Positions 26,765 through 35,979 of a DNA stretch of 64,000 nt are shown in pieces. The notes under the pieces are model-generated. The model saw nothing but the letters and a program-made list of their open reading frames with translations. It searched no databases and was not told the DNA's origin. The stretch is from Bacteroidota bacterium. Its GTDB lineage: Bacteria; Bacteroidota; Bacteroidia; Bacteroidales; JAAUTT01. Position numbers and translations under genes: made by a program. The stretch covers positions 1-64,000 of the forward strand of contig JAEYWD010000057.1 in the NCBI GenBank assembly GCA_023429135.1, written 5' to 3'. Within the stretch, counting starts at the first letter, position 1. Each line of letters begins with the position of its first letter.

Positions 26765-29116
26765 CTAATTACCTTTTACAATCCTGCATCCGAAAACTCT
26801 TCCGGCAGTGCGTCCATGATTAGCTTCAATGCGAACTGTTATCTTTATTTTTCCTTTAATTACTTCAGCCGGAATGGGATACAGCTCATCGTAAAATTTC
26901 CCGGTTTTTCCGCCATTCCACTCTACGGTGGCTATTTTAACCCCGTCGGCAAGAATATCGAACTTCCGGTTTTTATCGTCGCCAATGTATGTAAGAAGCA
27001 AACTGTTAGGAACACCATCCTGCACTTTCATGTCGAAAGCAAAGTAATTGTCGGCTCTAGCCTCACGACCAGTGCGGCCTAATGCCTGGTCGACATAGGA
27101 TTTCTCGGTGGCTACCAGATTATGATCACGCTCGGGCTGCATCTCTCCTATCCTGAAGTAATCAATAGTTTTCTCCTCAATTTCCTGCTGGCGTTTTTTC
27201 TCTGCTTCGTATTCAGCCTTACGCGAGTCCCAGTCGGATAATGTAAAATAGTCAAAATAAACACTATAATACTGGTCGTAGGTTTTGTAGAACGGTTTGA
27301 AATAAAGATCGGCAGGTTTACCAACGCCATTTGTGCGGAAGGCTAATGACTCCTTTTCCTCCGGCTTAACCCAGGAGTTAACATTACGGTTGTCGGTTAG
27401 CAATACGGGAGTTCCGAAAACAGGGTCGGGAGTTTCTTTGCCTAACTGGGCTGCCAGAACAACAGGACCATAGAGAAAGGCAATACGGTTTGTATTATCG
27501 GGCATACTTTCGGTGTAAATGCTCATAGGGAAAGTAATTTCGATGTTATCGTTATTCTTCCAGTTTTGCGTTATCACCCAGTAACCATCAGCATTAATCC
27601 GGGGTTTAATTTCTTTCCCGTTAATTTTAACTTGAGCTTTGTTATTTGCCCACCATGGATTGCGGATATAAAGCGGAAATTTAGCGGCGCTTTTAGTTGA
27701 AATAACAAAACTGGTCACATTCTTTTCGGGAAAATTATTTTCTTGCCTGATTACAACGCCTTTACTTTTCCAATTTAACTCCGAAGGAATAAAGAGGTTC
27801 ACGTATAAACCTCCATCCTTACTCTGGAAATAGATACTTTCGGAATATTTCACATGATTTTCCATCCCGCTCCCAACACAACAGGTAAAAGTATTGAACG
27901 AATCGCTGAATTGTTTTTGGGTTCCCATGCGGAGCGGCACAAAATAGCACATCATGCCGTTGGTCGGGTTCTGCGATGCCAGGATATGATTGTACAACGC
28001 ACGTTCGTAATAATCGGCAAACTCGTGGCCCGGGTTCAGGCAGAACAAATGTTTGGTAAGTTTCAGCATGTTGTAGGTGTTGCAGGTTTCGCAGGTGTTG
28101 TCGCTCAAACGGTCGTTCAGCTTATCAGCTTCGCCGCAATACTCGTAACTGCTGTTACCCCCAATTACATAGCTATGATGGTGTACCATGGTTTCCCAGA
28201 AAAAAGCGCCGATAGTGCTATCGCTCTTTGATCGGTTAAACTGATAACGACGGATTGTTCCTATAGCTTTTGGGACATTTGTATTGGAATGTTTTCCAGG
28301 CATGGGATCGATTTTCTGCGCCAGTTTCCCCATCACAAATTCGTCGTGAAACTTAAACGATAAATCAAGATACTTCTTATTTCCAGTTAATGCATAAATA
28401 TTAACTAACGTTTCGTTCATACCGCCATATTCACAGTTCAGCATTTTGAGCCGTTGCTCTTCAGTAAGATTCTTAAGGATATTTTCGGTCCAGTCGGCCA
28501 TGCCGCAAACTACTTTTAAAGCTTTATCGTTGTTGGCATATAAATATGCATCCACAAGTCCGGCCATTACCTTATGCACTGTGTACCAAGGTGACCAGCC
28601 GCCATTGAGGTCGAACCCGCCCGACTTTATCTCACCCCGGGCAACTTTGTTGAATATTGTATCTTCGTTAGGAATAGCTCCTACATACCCGGTTTTACGC
28701 GCCTGTTGACATCTTTCGAGTTCATCTGTAATATAATCAGTACGTTTTTTGAATTCCTCGTTACCTGTGGCAGCGTAAGCCATCGAAATTGCCGAAAGAT
28801 AGTGCCCCAGTGTATGGCCGGAAAGGCCTTCGCTCTCCCAACCACCGTAAACAGCGGCTTTGGTTGGCAAACCGGCATTTGCATGAAAACGGTGCAATAA
28901 CCGGTCGGGTTCGATTGATAGCAAATAACCCAAATCGCGATCCATTGCATTTCTAAAAGGGCTATTAAGCAATTTTACATCAGTAAGTTCAAAAGCTAAA
29001 GCTTTAGGTTCTACACTGAGTTTCACTTTCGACTTCCCGGGAAACTGACCCGGATATTGCGAAAAACCCAGAAACGTTATCTGAAAAAAGAGGATGAGAA
29101 AAGATAATTTTTTCAT
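26765..29116 (-). CDS. Beta-L-arabinofuranosidase, GH146 (GH127-like)
   Basis: The 783-residue product has a signal peptide (cleaved after about residue 19). The (alpha/alpha)6 core matches the GH127/GH146 group: SGHTLGHYLSAISM, a conserved WSPWYTVHKVMAGLVDAY segment, and the zinc-cysteine centre made of E343 and C345 (CETCNTYNML) with C412 and C413 (FTCCVGSGMENH). In this group one cysteine of the CC pair is the nucleophile held by zinc, so C412 is the likely nucleophile. A beta-sandwich and a further C-terminal domain follow. The enzyme should remove beta-L-arabinofuranose from plant arabinans or arabinogalactan proteins in the periplasm. GH146 rather than GH127 is judged from length and the bacteroidetal context. 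It is the first gene of a three-gene operon. Confidence 0.9.
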   Translation of the reverse strand: MKKLSFLILFFQITFLGFSQYPGQFPGKSKVKLSVEPKALAFELTDVKLLNSPFRNAMDRDLGYLLSIEPDRLLHRFHANAGLPTKAAVYGGWESEGLSGHTLGHYLSAISMAYAATGNEEFKKRTDYITDELERCQQARKTGYVGAIPNEDTIFNKVARGEIKSGGFDLNGGWSPWYTVHKVMAGLVDAYLYANNDKALKVVCGMADWTENILKNLTEEQRLKMLNCEYGGMNETLVNIYALTGNKKYLDLSFKFHDEFVMGKLAQKIDPMPGKHSNTNVPKAIGTIRRYQFNRSKSDSTIGAFFWETMVHHHSYVIGGNSSYEYCGEADKLNDRLSDNTCETCNTYNMLKLTKHLFCLNPGHEFADYYERALYNHILASQNPTNGMMCYFVPLRMGTQKQFSDSFNTFTCCVGSGMENHVKYSESIYFQSKDGGLYVNLFIPSELNWKSKGVVIRQENNFPEKNVTSFVISTKSAAKFPLYIRNPWWANNKAQVKINGKEIKPRINADGYWVITQNWKNNDNIEITFPMSIYTESMPDNTNRIAFLYGPVVLAAQLGKETPDPVFGTPVLLTDNRNVNSWVKPEEKESLAFRTNGVGKPADLYFKPFYKTYDQYYSVYFDYFTLSDWDSRKAEYEAEKKRQQEIEEKTIDYFRIGEMQPERDHNLVATEKSYVDQALGRTGREARADNYFAFDMKVQDGVPNSLLLTYIGDDKNRKFDILADGVKIATVEWNGGKTGKFYDELYPIPAEVIKGKIKITVRIEANHGRTAGRVFGCRIVKGN

Positions 29117-29175
29117 TGTAAAGTAGTTGAGTATATATGAATAAAAGATTACGAATAATGGAAAACTGATTTATA

Positions 29176-29199
29176 CAAATTTATTAAAAAACAAACGTA
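29176..29199 (-). promoter_or_regulatory. Candidate -7 boxes for the GH146 operon
   Basis: Two minus-strand matches to TAnnTTTG, TAAATTTG (29176-29183) and TACGTTTG (29192-29199), lie 60-83 bp before the GH146 start. No convincing -33 partner is visible. Confidence 0.3.
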
Positions 29200-29275
29200 A
29201 TAATTACACTTTAACAAAAATAGTCAGCCGGAACCTGTCGTTCAATAATGCAGACAGATTCCGGTCTGTTGAATA

Positions 29276-29510
29276 TTAATCGGTATAACCCGAGTTCTGT
29301 TTCAGTTTGGAGTTGCTCGATCTTTGATCGTGAGGGATCGGAAAAACAACCCTGTAATCGCCATTTGGCTTATGGGCATACCACGATTTTTTTGTAAATA
29401 CTCCAAAGCGGATAAGATCCTGCCGACGGTGATGTTCCCCAACAAATTCCCAGGCAAGCTCATCGAGGAGCTCAAATGTTCGCCTACAACGCTTAATACA
29501 AGCCTGCCGT
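29276..29510 (-). pseudogene. 3' remnant of a susD gene
   Basis: Read on the minus strand and ending at a TAA (29276-29278), this stretch encodes a tail typical of SusD lipoproteins: LLDELAWEFVGEHHRRQDLI, then RFGVFTKKSW, then FPIPHDQRSSNSKLKQNSGY and TD-stop. The segment matches the ERxxEFxxEGxRRxDLIRFG signature and the final PIP...NPGY motif. There is no start codon and the homology fades above about 29510; the receiver/kinase pair now occupies the upstream side. The parental SusD (usually 500-600 residues) and its SusC partner are gone, so this is a relic of a third SusCD pair. Confidence 0.8.
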
Positions 29511-29590
29511 AAAAAGAATTACCCCATTCTAGGAGTTGACTCTCAAAATGGTAAGACTTCGAGGAATTTGAGCTTAGGCTCCGACTTGTT

Positions 29591-29989
29591 TTACATCAAA
29601 CTTATAGTATTGATAAATTTATCGCGGGTTAAGGGTTTGATTACATACCCCGATACGTCGGAGATGGAATTTGCCTTCTGTACATCCAGAGGATCAATTG
29701 AAGAGGTTACAATATAAATGTTGATCTTTTTTTTCAGGTGCGGCTTTAACTGTAGATATTTTTCGAGAAAGCCCCAACCATCCAAAACCGGCATAAAGAG
29801 ATCGAGTAATATAACTTCGGGCAGCTCGTCGGGACTATCTTTCACTGATTCGATAAAATTGATGGCTTCGGATCCGTTTGAAAAGGTTTTAACTTTTCCT
29901 ACCAAATCGGTCGATTGAATAACCTCATGAGCAAGAAACTGAAAGATTTCATCATCATCGACAAGACAAACGGAATCAATTTTTTTCAT
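29591..29989 (-). CDS. Single-domain response regulator (receiver only)
   Basis: The 132-residue product is a complete receiver with VDDDEIF at 10-16, the phospho-acceptor D63 in VILLDLFMPVLDGWGF, a switch serine in IVTSSIDP and lysine in GYVIKPLTR. It contains no output domain. It follows the GAF kinase gene with only 3 bp between them, so the pair is translationally linked and is probably a cognate kinase/receiver couple. It differs from the 15363 receiver in sequence, so the two are not recent copies. It may work by protein interaction or pass phosphate to a further partner. It lies next to the SusD relic, but nothing ties its function to sugar use. Confidence 0.92.
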   Translation of the reverse strand: MKKIDSVCLVDDDEIFQFLAHEVIQSTDLVGKVKTFSNGSEAINFIESVKDSPDELPEVILLDLFMPVLDGWGFLEKYLQLKPHLKKKINIYIVTSSIDPLDVQKANSISDVSGYVIKPLTRDKFINTISLM

Positions 29990-29992
29990 ACA

Positions 29993-31222
29993 CTATTTGT
30001 CGCGGGTTAATTGAACAATAAACTTACTTCCTTTTCCAACAGTGCTCTCAACACTTATAGAACCTCCCATGGCTTCCACCTGGGTTCGCGTTATAAACAA
30101 TCCATAGCCATTAGCCTTAGGATGTCCGTGAAAAGTTTTGTGAAGTTTAAATATATTCCTGCCATGTTGATTTAAGTCTATCCCCAAACCATTATCTTCC
30201 ACTTCAATAAAAGTCCAGTCTTCGTTTTTCCTGCTTCTTATTATAATTTCAGGTACACGGTCGGTTGCACGGTACCGTATGGCATTACTCAATAAATTGA
30301 GAAATATGCTGTCAAAATATTTTCTGGGATAATAAACCGATTTCGCCGAAGAAAAATCGTAGGACACGGAAATATTTGATTCAAGAATTTCGCCTTGTAA
30401 CATTCTCAAAATGCTTAGGAAGCCATTCTCAATATCTATATATTCCTTCTCGGTTTTAAAATCGGTCTTAACCTGCCCTGCAACTACCAACTGTTCAAAA
30501 GTATTATGCAACGAGGTTACAATCTGATTCTGTTTTTTAAGTAACCTGAGTTTTTTATCAATATCCTCACTCGACTCTACCATATCGCTTAAGAGAGTAA
30601 GGTTGGCCAGAGGTGCTCTCAGGTTATGAGACACTATCTGCGTGAATTCTTCAAGTTGATCTTTTTGCTTTTCAAGCTGAGAGAGCATCAATTCTCTTTC
30701 GCTTAACTTTTCCTGCAATCTGTTTCTTATGTTTATATTCTCAATAGAAACTGAGGTTATATCAGCCAAAGCCTGCAATAAGCTCACTTCCTCTTCGGTA
30801 GGAAGATGGTATTGCGCCCAGTAATTTCCAATTGCCCCTATAGGATCAAGGGTGCGTATAGGAACCATGGCAAGACTTTTCACAAATGTAGGTCTGTATG
30901 CATCGTGAGGAATACGGTTATCCTGATATATATCCTCAATAACTGCTGGTTTCCTGTTTTTCATTACCCAACCGCTAATACAGCTCTCCATAGGAAAACG
31001 TGAGCCTTTCCAAAGAGGACCAATTGCGTCCTCATCAACGTAGTAACATGTATTGTTCTCCTTTAATACAAAAGTAGCTCCATCAGCTCCGGTTAACTCA
31101 CGGGCAATGGATCGAACAATCTGGATAACGGATTCGATATCCTTTGAAAGAGATAATTCCTGTACAGCACTGGCTAATTTATCTATCCCAAATACACTGT
31201 TTTTAACAATTGAATTTATCAT
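29993..31222 (-). CDS. GAF-domain histidine kinase
   Basis: The 409-residue product is cytoplasmic with two parts: GAF (about 1-165, with ELTGADGATFVLKE and the SCISGWVMKNRKPAVIEDIY motif) and a kinase core. HisKA carries FTQIVSHNLRAPLANLTLL with an Asn in place of the commoner Asp after His, and HATPase_c carries NLLSNAIRY, DNGLGIDL and GYGLFITRTQVEAMGG. A coiled coil (KLSERELMLSQLEKQKDQL) connects them. The GAF is of the type that may bind small ligands or heme-like cofactors, but no specific residue decides this. It pairs with the receiver 3 bp downstream. It is the first gene of the pair; the 5' region toward 31620 has no obvious promoter motif. Confidence 0.9.
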   Translation of the reverse strand: MINSIVKNSVFGIDKLASAVQELSLSKDIESVIQIVRSIARELTGADGATFVLKENNTCYYVDEDAIGPLWKGSRFPMESCISGWVMKNRKPAVIEDIYQDNRIPHDAYRPTFVKSLAMVPIRTLDPIGAIGNYWAQYHLPTEEEVSLLQALADITSVSIENINIRNRLQEKLSERELMLSQLEKQKDQLEEFTQIVSHNLRAPLANLTLLSDMVESSEDIDKKLRLLKKQNQIVTSLHNTFEQLVVAGQVKTDFKTEKEYIDIENGFLSILRMLQGEILESNISVSYDFSSAKSVYYPRKYFDSIFLNLLSNAIRYRATDRVPEIIIRSRKNEDWTFIEVEDNGLGIDLNQHGRNIFKLHKTFHGHPKANGYGLFITRTQVEAMGGSISVESTVGKGSKFIVQLTRDK

Positions 31223-31619
31223 GAAAATTCCTCTCGATAATTAATACTTCAATATCCCCGCTTAAGGTTTTTCTTTAAGAAGGTTAGTCCTATATTGAAA
31301 CAATTATTGAGTATTTTCTGTTCAATAATCAACAACAAACTGCACTCACTTTTTTATAATTAATCACCAGACAACATATCCTTATACAGATTATGAAACA
31401 TTGCATCCCAAAAAAGTTACTGTAAAAGTCAGTGGCAATGTTTACGAAATTTCGTTTAATGGCAGCGATATGGTCGACAGGCCATTTACGGCAACCTACA
31501 AGGGAAGCCTGAGAAAAAAATAAGGGTTCAAAGCATTGGAATTGTCCACAACCGACTCATGAAAGTCTGGTAGTAGAACAATAGCTTTCGGGATGTGTTC
31601 CTATAAGAAACTCAGAATT
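31223..31619. other. Non-coding stretch with a short protein relic
   Basis: From 31329 to 31523 the plus strand is open without a usable start and encodes VTVKVSGNVYEISFNGSDMV followed by DRPFTATYKGSLRKK and a stop. The composition is protein-like, and the end looks like the C-terminus of an envelope or lipoprotein-type beta-sandwich. I do not recognise the family. It is most likely the tail of a lost gene. The rest of the gap shows nothing clear. Confidence 0.4.
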
Positions 31620-31985
31620 ATGGAACACAAGGCAAAATCCATCCGACCATTTATTGGGGCGAAAGATTACGAGGTTTCGAGAAGCTTCTACAGAGACCTC
31701 GGTTTTGAGGAAAGCGCTATTTCTGATAACATGTCCTATTTCAAAACCGAAGGTTTGGGTTTCTATCTTCAGAATGCCTATGTGCAGGATTGGATAGACA
31801 ACACCATGATTTTTCTTGAAGTAGACAATGCTGAGCGTTATTGGAACGAGCTTCTTACTTTAAATCTGCCGCTCAAATACCTGGGAGTAAAGCTAACGCC
31901 AATTCGTCACCTCGATTGGGGGAAAGAATGTTTTCTGCATGATCCCTCAGGAATCCTCTGGCACTTTGGCGAGTTTTACAGATAA
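31620..31985 (+). CDS. VOC (glyoxalase/bleomycin-resistance fold) protein
   Basis: I choose the ATG at 31620 (MEHKAKSIRPFIGAKDYEVS), giving 121 residues; an upstream ATG nine codons earlier is possible. The sequence has one beta-alpha-beta-beta-beta repeat pair typical of VOC proteins: IRPFIGAKDYEVSRSFYRDL with the YRDLGFEE turn, an acidic EVDNAERYW middle, and the terminal CFLHDPSGILWHFGEF, where HDPSG and HFGE carry candidate metal ligands. VOC proteins include glyoxalases, dioxygenases and antibiotic-binding proteins; the substrate here is unknown. The 3' end lies about 95 bp before the next gene, which reads in the same direction. Confidence 0.8.
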   Translation: MEHKAKSIRPFIGAKDYEVSRSFYRDLGFEESAISDNMSYFKTEGLGFYLQNAYVQDWIDNTMIFLEVDNAERYWNELLTLNLPLKYLGVKLTPIRHLDWGKECFLHDPSGILWHFGEFYR

Positions 31986-32079
31986 AGAAAGACTCACATG
32001 TAGGCGTAACTTAACGCTCTTGAAAAACACCTTCAGTTATATGCTTTCCTCAGTTTCTGAACAATATAATTATTTACCA

Positions 32080-33471
32080 ATGAGAACCATTGCTATAATT
32101 TTTTCCGTATTATTAAGCACATCCATTTTTGTAAATGAAAAAACAAAAGGCGACCTGTTGATAAAAAATATACATGTGATCGATGTTAAAACAGGGAAAA
32201 TTAACCAGTCGATGGATGTGGTAATTTGCAGCGATAAGATTTGTAAAATCATTAAAAATAGAAAAACAGCTAAATACGAGGTGCTACAAACTATAGATGG
32301 AACAGGTAAATTCTTAATTCCCGGACTTTGGGACATGCATACGCATACCTGGGCTAATTATAAAGATTTCTTCCCTTTACAACTAGCCAATGGGGTTACA
32401 GGAATCAGGGAAATGTTTGGAAACCTCGATGAAATAAAAAAAATTAAAGCCGAAATCAAGGATGGTTCCATAGAAGGCCCCATGATAGTAAGTTCCGGGG
32501 CAATAATCGACGGAAAACCTCCCACCTGGGGCACCTCTGATGTTGCAGAGACTCCCGAACAGGGCCGAGAATTTGTTCGAAATCAAAAAGCAAAAGGCGC
32601 CGAATTCATTAAAGTATATTTTAACTTAAAAAAAGACGTTTATCTGGCTATTGCCGATGAAGCAAAAAAAATAAATCTCCCTCTGGCAGGCCATTTACCA
32701 AACCGGGTTCCTTTGGACGAAGCTGTAAAAGCGGGACATAAAAGCTTTGAACACTTTTATAATATACTTGAGTTTTATAGCGATCAAAAAGGCCTGGACC
32801 AAATTGAAGAAAGTCGTGAAGGCCGCTTTGTCGGAGATCAATTTTACGAACGCCTGGATTATGGAAATAAAACATTTGATCCAAGCAAATCGGATGAAGT
32901 TGTTACCCTTTTGAAAAACGACAATGTTTGGATTTGTCCGACCTACACCGTACACAAAGGTTTTATGAGAGATTATGACCCTACCTATACGAATGATAAA
33001 CGAATGGCTTTTATGCCGCAAAACTTCATAACGCGATGGATGGAGAACAAGAAGAAACCTTTAACGGATAAACAGATACAGAACTGGAACTCGGACAAGT
33101 TATGGTATGAAAGGGTAATAACCGAAAGCAAAAAATATAAGCAAAACGGCATTAAATTTTTGGCCGGAACTGATTCTCCCAATTTTTTTGTGTATCCGGG
33201 GTTTAGTATTCACGAAGAATTGGAAATATTTGTAAACGAAGCTGGCTTTTCACCCCTGCAAGCTTTGCAAACGGCAACAATTAATCCTGCAAAATTCTTA
33301 AACCTCGAAGATCAAATCGGAACAATTGAAGAAGGTAAAATAGCTAATCTTGTAATTTTGAGTAAAAATCCGCTGGAAGAAATTGGCAACACCAAAAGTG
33401 TAGAAGGAATAGTGCTTTTGGGGAGATATAAATCTTCCGGAAAGGACCTGATTAATATTAAGATAAAATAA
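32080..33471 (+). CDS. Exported amidohydrolase (imidazolonepropionase-like)
   Basis: I choose the ATG at 32080 (MRTIAIIFSVLLSTSIFVNE), which gives a good signal peptide and 463 residues; an ATG 13 codons upstream is less likely. The amidohydrolase fold is clear: GTGKFLIPGLWDMHTHTW carries the HxH metal site, FIKVYF the likely carbamylated lysine, AGHLP and FEHF the next histidines, and AGTDSPNFF the metal aspartate. The C-terminal domain has the usual ALQTATINPAKFLNLEDQIG and GKIANLVIL. Members hydrolyse cyclic amides, prolidase-type dipeptides or related substrates; which one cannot be told here. It is separate from the sugar locus. The product is probably periplasmic, or a lipoprotein if the upstream region is used. 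Confidence 0.85.
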   Translation: MRTIAIIFSVLLSTSIFVNEKTKGDLLIKNIHVIDVKTGKINQSMDVVICSDKICKIIKNRKTAKYEVLQTIDGTGKFLIPGLWDMHTHTWANYKDFFPLQLANGVTGIREMFGNLDEIKKIKAEIKDGSIEGPMIVSSGAIIDGKPPTWGTSDVAETPEQGREFVRNQKAKGAEFIKVYFNLKKDVYLAIADEAKKINLPLAGHLPNRVPLDEAVKAGHKSFEHFYNILEFYSDQKGLDQIEESREGRFVGDQFYERLDYGNKTFDPSKSDEVVTLLKNDNVWICPTYTVHKGFMRDYDPTYTNDKRMAFMPQNFITRWMENKKKPLTDKQIQNWNSDKLWYERVITESKKYKQNGIKFLAGTDSPNFFVYPGFSIHEELEIFVNEAGFSPLQALQTATINPAKFLNLEDQIGTIEEGKIANLVILSKNPLEEIGNTKSVEGIVLLGRYKSSGKDLINIKIK

Positions 33472-33971
33472 CGTGTAAGGATCTTAGGCGGGTTCCCAAT
33501 CGCCAACTCACAAAGAAATCACCAAGAATTAAAGTCATAACAAACATTACCTGCTGGTGTTTGTCGTCCTATTTGTCAAGCAACTCAAATGTTTTACTAA
33601 TATAAAGTGTTTTGCAATTACCCTTTTCAATTCGAGGAAAAACGATTGAAAAGCTACGTGAATTATTCATTACAACCAATCTTACTGTATCGATATCCGG
33701 ATATCTATGATAGTATATTTCGTCGAGGTATCTGGGATAATAATAAACTACAACTGAAGAATGATTGTTTAGCCTCCCGATACCTTTAGAAAAGTCGGAA
33801 CCTTCTATTTTATGGCTGATTATTTCATTGGGGTTAGAACTTATCCCGGCTGTAAAAGTTGCGAAATAATGACTATGAAAGATATTAGTGAATTATCGAA
33901 ATAAATTGAAACTAACTTACGCGTGGTTTTGTTATTTTTATCGAACATCAATAATCAGATAAATTCATACA
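33472..33971. other. Non-coding gap between amidohydrolase and pepT
   Basis: This 500-bp gap holds no confident gene. A 30-codon open frame at 33812-33904 on the plus strand (MADYFIGVRTYPGCKSCEIM and a short tail) contains a CxxC pair, but it has no recognisable family and may be a relic. A 60-codon frame at 33607-33789 has no recognisable motif. Confidence 0.4.
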
Positions 33972-35201
33972 ATGGAGCAACTTATCGAACGATTTATCCG
34001 CTATGTAAAAATCAACACCCAGTCGGATGAAAATTCGGCAACCTGTCCTTCAACTCCCCAACAGAAGGTTTTAGCCGGTATGCTTGTAAATGAACTGAAA
34101 GAAATTGGCCTTCAGGATGTCGCAATGGACGAAAATGGTTATGTAATGGCAACCTTGCCGCCCAACATCTCGAATAAGGTTCCCACAATCGGATTTATTG
34201 CTCACATGGATACGTCGCCCGATTTTATGGCAGAGCATGTTAAACCCCAAGTACTTTCGTACAATGGTGGCGATATTGTATTGAATAAAGAACAGAATAT
34301 AATTCTATCATCACGGGATTTCCCGGAAATAAACCACTATCTGGGACAAACACTTATCACTACCGATGGAACTACGCTGCTGGGCGCCGACGACAAGGCC
34401 GGTATTGCTGAAATTATAACCGCCATGGATTATCTTATAAAACATCCAGAAATAAAACATGGTAAAGTTCGTATTGCCTTTACTCCCGACGAGGAAATTG
34501 GCCGGGGAGCCGATAAATTTGATGTTGCAGCTTTTGGTGCCGAATTTGCCTATACTATAGATGGAGGACCTTTGGGAGAGCTGGAGTACGAAAATTTTAA
34601 TGCTGCAAAAGCGCGGATAATCGTCCAAGGATTGAATGTTCACCCCGGAACTGCTAAAAATCAAATGAAAAATTCGATGCTCGTGGCCTTGGAGCTGAAC
34701 AATATGCTGCCCGCAGCCGAAACACCTTCACATACCGAAAACTACGAAGGTTTTTTCCATCTTACCTCAATGAATGGTAGTGTAGAACAAACTACTTTAA
34801 ATTATATTATAAGGGATCATCGTCAACATCTCTTTCATAAAAAGAAAGACCTGCTGGCCAGAGTCTGCGATTTTTTAAATCAAAAATATGGTTCCCATAC
34901 AGTTACTCTTGAGATAACAGACCAATATCATAATATGAAAGAAAAAATAGAACCTGTATTTCATATTATCAGTCTGGCCAAGCAAGCCATGGAACAATGC
35001 GGTGTCGAACCCAGGGTTATACCCATACGCGGAGGAACGGACGGATCACGGCTTTCGTACATGGGGCTCCCCTGTCCTAACATTTTCGGCGGAGGGCATA
35101 ATTTCCACAGCCGTTTTGAGTTTATCCCTATTAGATCGATGGAAAAGGCAGTAAATGTAATTGTTAAAATAACAGAGCTGAATGCTCAAAGGCCTAAATA
35201 A
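33972..35201 (+). CDS. pepT: Peptidase T (tripeptidase), M20 family
   Basis: The 409-residue product matches peptidase T over its full length. The N-terminal domain has FIAHMDTSPD with the first zinc histidine and aspartate, LLGADDKAGIAEI with the bridging aspartate, and TPDEEIGRGADKF with the catalytic glutamate. The lid domain has DGGPLGELEYENFNAAKA, and the C-terminal part has VIPIRGGTDGSRLSYMGLPC and GGHNFHSRFEFIP, closing the second metal site. The enzyme removes the N-terminal residue from tripeptides in the cytoplasm. It is a housekeeping gene with its own promoter region and a hairpin right after the stop. It is unrelated to the sugar locus. Confidence 0.97.
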   Translation: MEQLIERFIRYVKINTQSDENSATCPSTPQQKVLAGMLVNELKEIGLQDVAMDENGYVMATLPPNISNKVPTIGFIAHMDTSPDFMAEHVKPQVLSYNGGDIVLNKEQNIILSSRDFPEINHYLGQTLITTDGTTLLGADDKAGIAEIITAMDYLIKHPEIKHGKVRIAFTPDEEIGRGADKFDVAAFGAEFAYTIDGGPLGELEYENFNAAKARIIVQGLNVHPGTAKNQMKNSMLVALELNNMLPAAETPSHTENYEGFFHLTSMNGSVEQTTLNYIIRDHRQHLFHKKKDLLARVCDFLNQKYGSHTVTLEITDQYHNMKEKIEPVFHIISLAKQAMEQCGVEPRVIPIRGGTDGSRLSYMGLPCPNIFGGGHNFHSRFEFIPIRSMEKAVNVIVKITELNAQRPK

Positions 35202-35203
35202 AA

Positions 35204-35229
35204 AAGGCCGGGTCTCACGACCGAGCCTT
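35204..35229. terminator. Hairpin after pepT
   Basis: AAGGCCGGGTC and GACCGAGCCTT pair at 9 of 11 positions around a 4-nt loop, starting 3 bp after the pepT stop. An A run on the left (T run on the minus strand) makes it a good candidate terminator. Confidence 0.6.
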
Positions 35230-35412
35230 TCACTAACCAACAAATCCAAATTGATTATTACTTGAATTAACACCTTTTACGACAAGTCGCAATTTAAAGT
35301 TTCAATAAATTCAGATTTCTTTATCTTTTTTTAAAATTTATTTTGTTTATCGGCGTGATAATTTTAGCAATGAACCATATTACGGATCTTCATACCCTTT
35401 CCTTTTTCTGCT

Positions 35413-35838
35413 ATGTTTTATTTAAAGAAAACCAATGATATGAAGCACAATAAAACAAGAAAAAACTATTTCGGATTAACCTTTATATCTACCAGCGACG
35501 ATACAAACGGCCAGTATTTTTTCAGCGAAACAACAATTCCGGCCGGAGATCCTGGCCCACCGCTCCATTTTCACTCGAAGGAGAATGAAAGCTTTTATCT
35601 GAAAAAAGGCAAACTACTATTTAATGTTAACGGAAAAGAATTTGAATTGACAGAAGGTGAAAACCTTATTGTTGAAAAAGGTGAAAAACACACCTGGAAA
35701 AACCTTTCGGCTACTGATGCTGAGCTTATCATAATTTTTACTCCTCCTGGAATTGAAAACATGTTTATTGAACTCGAAGAAGACTTTGGCCATATTAAGG
35801 AAATTGGTCTAAAATACGGAACAGAATTTTTAATTTGA
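35413..35838 (+). CDS. Cupin-domain protein
   Basis: The product has 141 residues from the ATG at 35413, or 132 if the ATG at 35440 (MKHNKTRKNYFGLTF) is used; the sequence does not decide. A single cupin_2 barrel is clear: motif 1 in PPLHFHSKENESFYLKKG supplies HxH and the glutamate, and motif 2 in EKGEKHTWKNLS supplies the last metal histidine. The closing IIIFTPPGIENMFIELEED is typical of small cupins such as those in the quercetin dioxygenase-like group. The substrate is unknown. There is no signal peptide, so it is cytoplasmic. It has its own hairpin terminator downstream and lies between pepT and the integrase relic. Confidence 0.85.
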   Translation: MFYLKKTNDMKHNKTRKNYFGLTFISTSDDTNGQYFFSETTIPAGDPGPPLHFHSKENESFYLKKGKLLFNVNGKEFELTEGENLIVEKGEKHTWKNLSATDAELIIIFTPPGIENMFIELEEDFGHIKEIGLKYGTEFLI

Positions 35839-35937
35839 GGCTCACGGATCATGGAATTCTTGATCCCTGATCCTTCTTTCTTTTCTCAGGATTTGAGAAG
35901 AGTGTTGATTGCTGATAACTTGGCATTAAAACAAAAA

Positions 35938-35962
35938 GGGTTTCATCCTTGAAACCCATTTT
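35938..35962 (+). terminator. Hairpin after the cupin gene
   Basis: GGGTTTCA and TGAAACCC form a perfect 8-bp stem with a 4-nt loop, followed by ATTTTC; the upstream AAAAA gives a T run for the minus strand. Confidence 0.55.
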
Positions 35963-35979
35963 CAAACCGTAAATTTTAT

